Below are positions 60,240 through 64,000 of a stretch of DNA of 64,000 nucleotides, one piece after another. The DNA comes from UBA288 sp964461885 (lineage in GTDB: Archaea > Halobacteriota > Methanomicrobia > Methanomicrobiales > Methanospirillaceae). Under the pieces are notes generated by a model. That model was not told the DNA's origin, ran no database searches, and saw nothing but the letters and a program-made list of their open reading frames with translations. Location of the stretch: positions 1 to 64,000 of the forward strand of contig CAYWVY010000001.1 in NCBI GenBank assembly GCA_964461885.1, read 5' to 3'. Within the stretch, counting starts at the first letter, position 1. Each line of letters begins with the position of its first letter. Position numbers and translations under genes: made by a program.

Positions 60240-60499
60240 TGGCGCTCAACGTCGGTTGCACGGCCGCGCCAGGCCGCTCGGCAGAGAACAAGACCGGTTC
60301 GTGGCGTATCTTCATACCGAGGTTCGATCACGAAGCCTGCTCGAAGTGCGGCATGTGCCAGCTGATCTGCCCCGAGGGCTGCATCCGCGAGACCGAGGAG
60401 AAGGAGTTCGTGCCCGATTACGACTACTGCAAGGGCTGCGGCCTCTGCGCCGAGGAGTGCCCGAAGAAGGCGATCACCATGCAACAGGAGGAGAAGTAA
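60239..60499 (+). CDS. porD: Pyruvate synthase delta subunit (ferredoxin)
   Basis: 86 aa with two 4Fe-4S motifs, CSKCGMCQLICP and CKGCGLCAEECP. It relays electrons between ferredoxin and the thiamin diphosphate subunits. The ATG shares its A with the porC stop, and its TAA overlaps the porA start. Confidence 0.95.
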   Translation: MALNVGCTAAPGRSAENKTGSWRIFIPRFDHEACSKCGMCQLICPEGCIRETEEKEFVPDYDYCKGCGLCAEECPKKAITMQQEEK

Positions 60500-61671
60500 T
60501 GGCGCTCGAGATCATGGAGGGCTCGATCGCGGTCGCCCAGGCCGTCCGGCGCTGCCGGCCGCAGGTGATCTCCGCGTACCCGATCACGCCCCAGACACAC
60601 ATCGTCGAGGCGCTCGCCGAGATCGTCGCGAACGGCGAGCTCGCGGCGGATTACATTACGGTTGAGTCCGAGTTCTCGGCCCTCTCGGCCTGCGTGGGCG
60701 CGGTCGCGGCCGGCTCGCGCTCGTACTCGGCCACGACCTCGCAGGGGCTTGCCCTGATGTTCGAGGTCTGCTTTAACATGGCCGGGATGCGCCTGCCCCT
60801 CGTGATGACCATCGCGAACCGCGCGCTCGGCGCGCCGCTCTCGATCTGGAACGACCAGCAGGACTCGATCTCGCTCCGCGACGCCGGCTGGCTCCAGTTC
60901 TACGCCGAGGACAACCAGGAGGCCGTCGACCTCCACTACATCGCTTACCGGGTCTCGGAGGACCACCGCGTGCTCCTGCCGGCGATGGTCTGCTTCGACG
61001 GGTTCATCCTATCCCATACGTACGAGCCCGTGGACATGCTCTCCCAGGAGCAGGTCGACGCGTTCCTGCCGCCGTTCGTGCCCAAGTTCATGCTCGACGC
61101 GAAGGCCCCGGTCTCGATGGGAATGTACGCGACCCCCGACTACTACCTCGAGTTCCGGTACGAGACGGACCAGGCCCAGAAGCGGGCGCTCGAGGTGATC
61201 CGTGAGGCCGGGTGCGAGTTCGGCGAACAGTTCGGCCGCGACTATTCGACCCTTGTCGAGTCGTACCGGATGGAGGACGCCGAGACCGCGATCGTTGCCC
61301 TGGGCTCGATCTGCGGTACGACCAAGGACGCGATCGACGAGATGCGCGATGAGGGGAAGAAGGTCGGGCTGGTCCGGATCCGCTGCTTCCGCCCGTTCCC
61401 GGCCGAGGACCTGAAGGCGGCCCTCGCGGGCGTCGAACGGATCGCCGTGCTCGACAAGAACGTCGTGCTCGGCGCCGGCGGCGGCACGGCCCGGGGCGCG
61501 GTCGCGCTCGAGGTCCGGGACGCCCTCTACGGTGAGTCCGTCCCGGTTCTCGACTACATCCTCGGCCTCGGCGGCCGGGACATCCGGATCGGGGACATCA
61601 AGAACGTCGTTGCGCTCTGCGAGCGGGGCGAGGGAGACCGTTTCTACGGCCTTCGCACGGAGGTGCTCTAG
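60499..61671 (+). CDS. porA: Pyruvate synthase alpha subunit
   Basis: 390 aa from ATG 60499, with GGAGGAG upstream inside porD. SAYPITPQTHIVEALAE, VESEFSALSACVGAVAAG and RALGAPLSIWNDQQDS are signatures; the C-terminal TK-C-like domain has LDKNVVLGAGG. It forms the ThDP-containing catalytic core with porB. Confidence 0.95.
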   Translation: MALEIMEGSIAVAQAVRRCRPQVISAYPITPQTHIVEALAEIVANGELAADYITVESEFSALSACVGAVAAGSRSYSATTSQGLALMFEVCFNMAGMRLPLVMTIANRALGAPLSIWNDQQDSISLRDAGWLQFYAEDNQEAVDLHYIAYRVSEDHRVLLPAMVCFDGFILSHTYEPVDMLSQEQVDAFLPPFVPKFMLDAKAPVSMGMYATPDYYLEFRYETDQAQKRALEVIREAGCEFGEQFGRDYSTLVESYRMEDAETAIVALGSICGTTKDAIDEMRDEGKKVGLVRIRCFRPFPAEDLKAALAGVERIAVLDKNVVLGAGGGTARGAVALEVRDALYGESVPVLDYILGLGGRDIRIGDIKNVVALCERGEGDRFYGLRTEVL

Positions 61672-62589
61672 ATGGCGATCGACAAGACGTGCGAACTCTT
61701 CGAGTGCGGCCACCGGGCATGCGGGGGCTGCGGCGCCGCGCTCGCCGGCCGGCTCCTCCTGAAGGCGGCCGGCACCGAGACGATCGTGGTCGCGTCCACG
61801 GGCTGCATGGAGGTCTTCTCGACCCCGTATCCCGAGACAGCGTGGCGGGTCCCCTGGATCCACTCTCTCTTCGAGAACGCCTCGGCCGTCGCGTCGGGGA
61901 TCGAGTCGGCGCTCAGGGTCCAGGGGCGGAAGGAGAAGGTGGTCGTGGTCGCCGGCGACGGCGCGACCCTCGACATCGGGATGCTCTGCATCTCGGGAGC
62001 GTTCGAGCGGGGCCACGATATCACCTACATCTGCTACGACAACGAGGCTTACATGAACACGGGGATCCAGCGCTCGGGTGCGACCCCGTACGATGCGTCA
62101 ACTACGACGAGCCCGGCCGGAAAGGCCTCGATGGGCAACAAACGCCCGAAGAAGGACATGCCCCGGATCCTTGCGGCTCACGGTTCGCCGTACGTCGCGA
62201 CGGCCTCGATCGCGTACCCCGCCGACTTCATGCAGAAGGTCGAGAAGGCCATGAACACTGAGGGGCCGACCTACGTCCAGGTCCACGCACCCTGCTGCAC
62301 GGGCTGGGGTTTCGACGGCGCGAAGACCCTCGCGATCGGCAAACTCGCGCTCGAGACCGGCCTCTGGGTCAACTACGAGATGGTCGATGGCGAGGTGACG
62401 AAGGTCAAGAAGGTCGTCAAGAAGCCGGTCGAGGAGTACCTGAAGGAGCAGAAGCGTTTCCGCCACCTCTTCAAGCCGACGCTCCAGGCCGAGGAGATCG
62501 CGAAAATCCAGGCGATCGCGGACCGGAATTTCGAGCGGTTCGGGACCGAGATCAGACTCCCGCCGAAGAAGCCGGCCGAAGGCGCTTGA
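61672..62589 (+). CDS. porB: Pyruvate synthase beta subunit
   Basis: 305 aa. HRACGGCGAALAGRL and the distant CC at APCCTGWG bind the proximal 4Fe-4S cluster; VVVAGDGATLDIGM with YDNEAYMNTGIQ forms the ThDP-binding GDG...N motif. Its ATG follows the porA stop directly. A T5 tract at 62598-62602 may end the transcript. Confidence 0.95.
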   Translation: MAIDKTCELFECGHRACGGCGAALAGRLLLKAAGTETIVVASTGCMEVFSTPYPETAWRVPWIHSLFENASAVASGIESALRVQGRKEKVVVVAGDGATLDIGMLCISGAFERGHDITYICYDNEAYMNTGIQRSGATPYDASTTTSPAGKASMGNKRPKKDMPRILAAHGSPYVATASIAYPADFMQKVEKAMNTEGPTYVQVHAPCCTGWGFDGAKTLAIGKLALETGLWVNYEMVDGEVTKVKKVVKKPVEEYLKEQKRFRHLFKPTLQAEEIAKIQAIADRNFERFGTEIRLPPKKPAEGA

Positions 62590-62610
62590 CCTTCTCCTCT
62601 TTTTCCCGGT

Positions 62611-62792
62611 TCAGGCCGCCCGCAGCGTGAAGGAGAACGTCGAGCCATCCCCCGGTATCGACTCGATCCCGACGGAGCGGCCGCCCTGCTCGACGACCTT
62701 TTGGGCGATTGAAGGCCGATCTCCGGGCCGGGCAGGGTCCCCCTGGTGCGGGGAGCCGGAATATCTCGATGACCCGTCCTGAGAAATAGTGA
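62611..62792 (-). pseudogene. Remnant of a histidine kinase C-terminus (minus strand)
   Basis: On the minus strand, one frame reads YFSGRVIEIFRLPAPGG, the next GPEIGL and the next IAQKVVEQGGRSVGIESIPG to GSTFSFTLRAA and a stop. Together these follow the end of a HATPase domain (F-box, G2 box, last strand) with at least two frameshifts. No start or upstream domains are present. It lies between porB and the MacB-type permease gene. Confidence 0.7.
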
Positions 62793-62796
62793 AGGA

Positions 62797-64000
62797 TTAT
62801 TCGGCCCGGAGCGCCTCGATCGGATCGAGGTTCGAGGCACGCCAGGCCGGGTAGAGCCCCGAGAGGATGCAGATCACCGTGCCCACGAGCATCGCCTCGG
62901 GGAGGTAGATCAGGCTCGAGGCCTCGAAGAAGTGGCTCGCTCCGTTGAGCAGGATGTTGACGACGATGTAGCCGATGCCGAAGCTGAAGATCGCGCCGAT
63001 GGTCGCCCCTACGAACCCGAGGACGGCCGCCTCGTACACGAACATCTTCAGGATCTCGCCCTTCTGCGCTCCGAGGGACCGCATGATCCCTATCTCGCGG
63101 ACCCGCTCGGTCACGGACATCATCATCACGTTGAAGATCGAGACCGCGGCAACGAGCAGTGAGATGCCCGCGATCGCCATCACGAAGGTGGTCAGGGTCC
63201 CGACTGTCGAGGTGATCGAAGTGAGCATCCGGCTCGCGTCGCTGACCCTGACCTGCGTCTTCTTGGCGTTGAGCCTGTCCGTGATCGAGGTCGAGGTCGC
63301 GCTCGCATCGTCGACATCCTTGAGGACGACGTTGACCTGGTTGTAGTGCCCCTCGTCCCCGTAGAAAGCCGTGTACGACTTTTCGGGGAGGATGATGGCA
63401 TTGTCCGTGGAGAGGTCGAAGGACATGCCCCGCTCCTCGATGATCCCGGTCACCCGTGTGGTGAGGTAGCCCTCGTCGTCCGAGCCGATCTTGAGCTTGC
63501 TGCCGAGGGTCAGGTTGAACCGCTCGGCGAGTGTCGACCCGACGAGCGCCCCGGAGTCACCCTTTGGATAGGCCCCGTCGGTCAGGTTCATGAGCCTGGG
63601 GATCACGTCGGGGTTGAGGCCGTAGACCGTGCTCCGGCCCTCCTTCGAGCCCGACGTGAACAAGTCGCTCGTGGTGTACAGGGCGTAGACCGTGCCGTTC
63701 TTGCCGACGGCATTCGTGATCTCCTTGAACTGCGTGGTGCTGATGTAGCTCGTGCTGCTCGAACTGCCTACCCCGCCGCCGCCACCCCCCTGCGGTCCCC
63801 CGCCGAATCCGCCTCCACCGCCGAAGCTGCTGCTCGTGCCGGAGTCGGGGCTTACGGTCAGGACGTTGCCCATCTCGGACATCTGGTCCTTGACCATCAG
63901 GGTCATGTTCGCTCCGAGCATCCCCATCGCGGCGATCGCGACCACGCCGATCACGATGCCGAGAGCAGCGAGGAAGGAGCGCAGGAGGTTGAGACGGATG
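62797..64000 (-). CDS. MacB/FtsX-type ABC permease, N-terminus beyond the window
   Basis: About 400 visible residues; the frame stays open to the window edge (RLNLLRSFLAALGIVIGVV), so the start is outside. After helix 1 comes an extracellular MacB domain with a Gly/Ser-rich loop (GGGGGFGGGPQGGGGGG), then three C-terminal helices with ERVREIGIMRSLGAQKGEIL and LSGLYPAWRASNLDPIEALR. It should pair with an ATPase encoded further right. Confidence 0.93.
   Translation of the reverse strand, partial: IRLNLLRSFLAALGIVIGVVAIAAMGMLGANMTLMVKDQMSEMGNVLTVSPDSGTSSSFGGGGGFGGGPQGGGGGGVGSSSSTSYISTTQFKEITNAVGKNGTVYALYTTSDLFTSGSKEGRSTVYGLNPDVIPRLMNLTDGAYPKGDSGALVGSTLAERFNLTLGSKLKIGSDDEGYLTTRVTGIIEERGMSFDLSTDNAIILPEKSYTAFYGDEGHYNQVNVVLKDVDDASATSTSITDRLNAKKTQVRVSDASRMLTSITSTVGTLTTFVMAIAGISLLVAAVSIFNVMMMSVTERVREIGIMRSLGAQKGEILKMFVYEAAVLGFVGATIGAIFSFGIGYIVVNILLNGASHFFEASSLIYLPEAMLVGTVICILSGLYPAWRASNLDPIEALRAE

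Overview
The window is high-GC archaeal chromosome, most likely from a hydrogenotrophic methanogen of the order Methanomicrobiales. The evidence is gene content: methenyl-H4MPT cyclohydrolase (mch), methanogenesis marker 12, the pyruvate synthase cluster porCDAB, enzymes of methanofuran (mfnB), methanopterin (mptD) and archaeal CoA synthesis (coaBC, pantoate kinase, phosphopantothenate synthetase), pyruvoyl-dependent arginine decarboxylase, Orc1/Cdc6 and an NMD3 homologue. Several promoters have a TATA box about 26-30 nt before the start codon (leaderless type). Two runs of 100 N (7555-7654 and 29443-29542) show a draft assembly or MAG.

Layout. 1-1840: an ABC-2 exporter operon. 1978-8210: an accessory island for thiol/metalloid chemistry. 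It holds two paralogous minus-strand gene sets, each with a small thioredoxin-like protein, a Cys-rich DGC-domain protein and a UPF0718-type permease, next to a divergent ArsR repressor with a CVC metal site and palindromic operators. 8403-17349: mixed accessory genes (flavodoxin, PrsW-like protease, Nramp-like permease, beta-propeller protein, Rieske/FAD oxidoreductase, NERD protein), including two adjacent broken redox genes. 17370-21823: a MacB-type exporter operon with a CARDB surface protein and a metallo-beta-lactamase/rhodanese fusion. 22004-23986: an exported subtilase-like protein.

24038-31741 is a tight plus-strand housekeeping cluster: mptD, TatD-like, DUF424, nmd3, taw2, coaBC, pantoate kinase, phosphopantothenate synthetase, a degenerate RFC small subunit and a methyltransferase. 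31738-45131 mixes AIR synthase-like, Fe-S flavoprotein, a multi-PAS kinase, pdaD, an extremely charged disordered protein, a Cache lipoprotein and thiC with several decaying genes (ablB, corA, kinase tails, a PAS stub). 45166-53686: DUF92, valS, tmk, a HisA-like protein, mfnB, guaB, an ArsR-type regulator and an Hsp20-like protein. 53713-58713 (minus): mch, cdc6, a zinc-ribbon protein, apgM and an epimerase. 58754-64000: mmp12, porCDAB, a kinase remnant and a partial MacB-type permease.

The most interesting region is 3059-8210. A single symmetric TATA region between arsR and the permease operon seems to drive both directions, with one palindrome placed on each predicted transcription start; a related palindrome sits in the promoter of the second gene set. 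This suggests one regulon of two transport/thiol modules. No rRNA, tRNA, CRISPR array or intact insertion sequence was seen.
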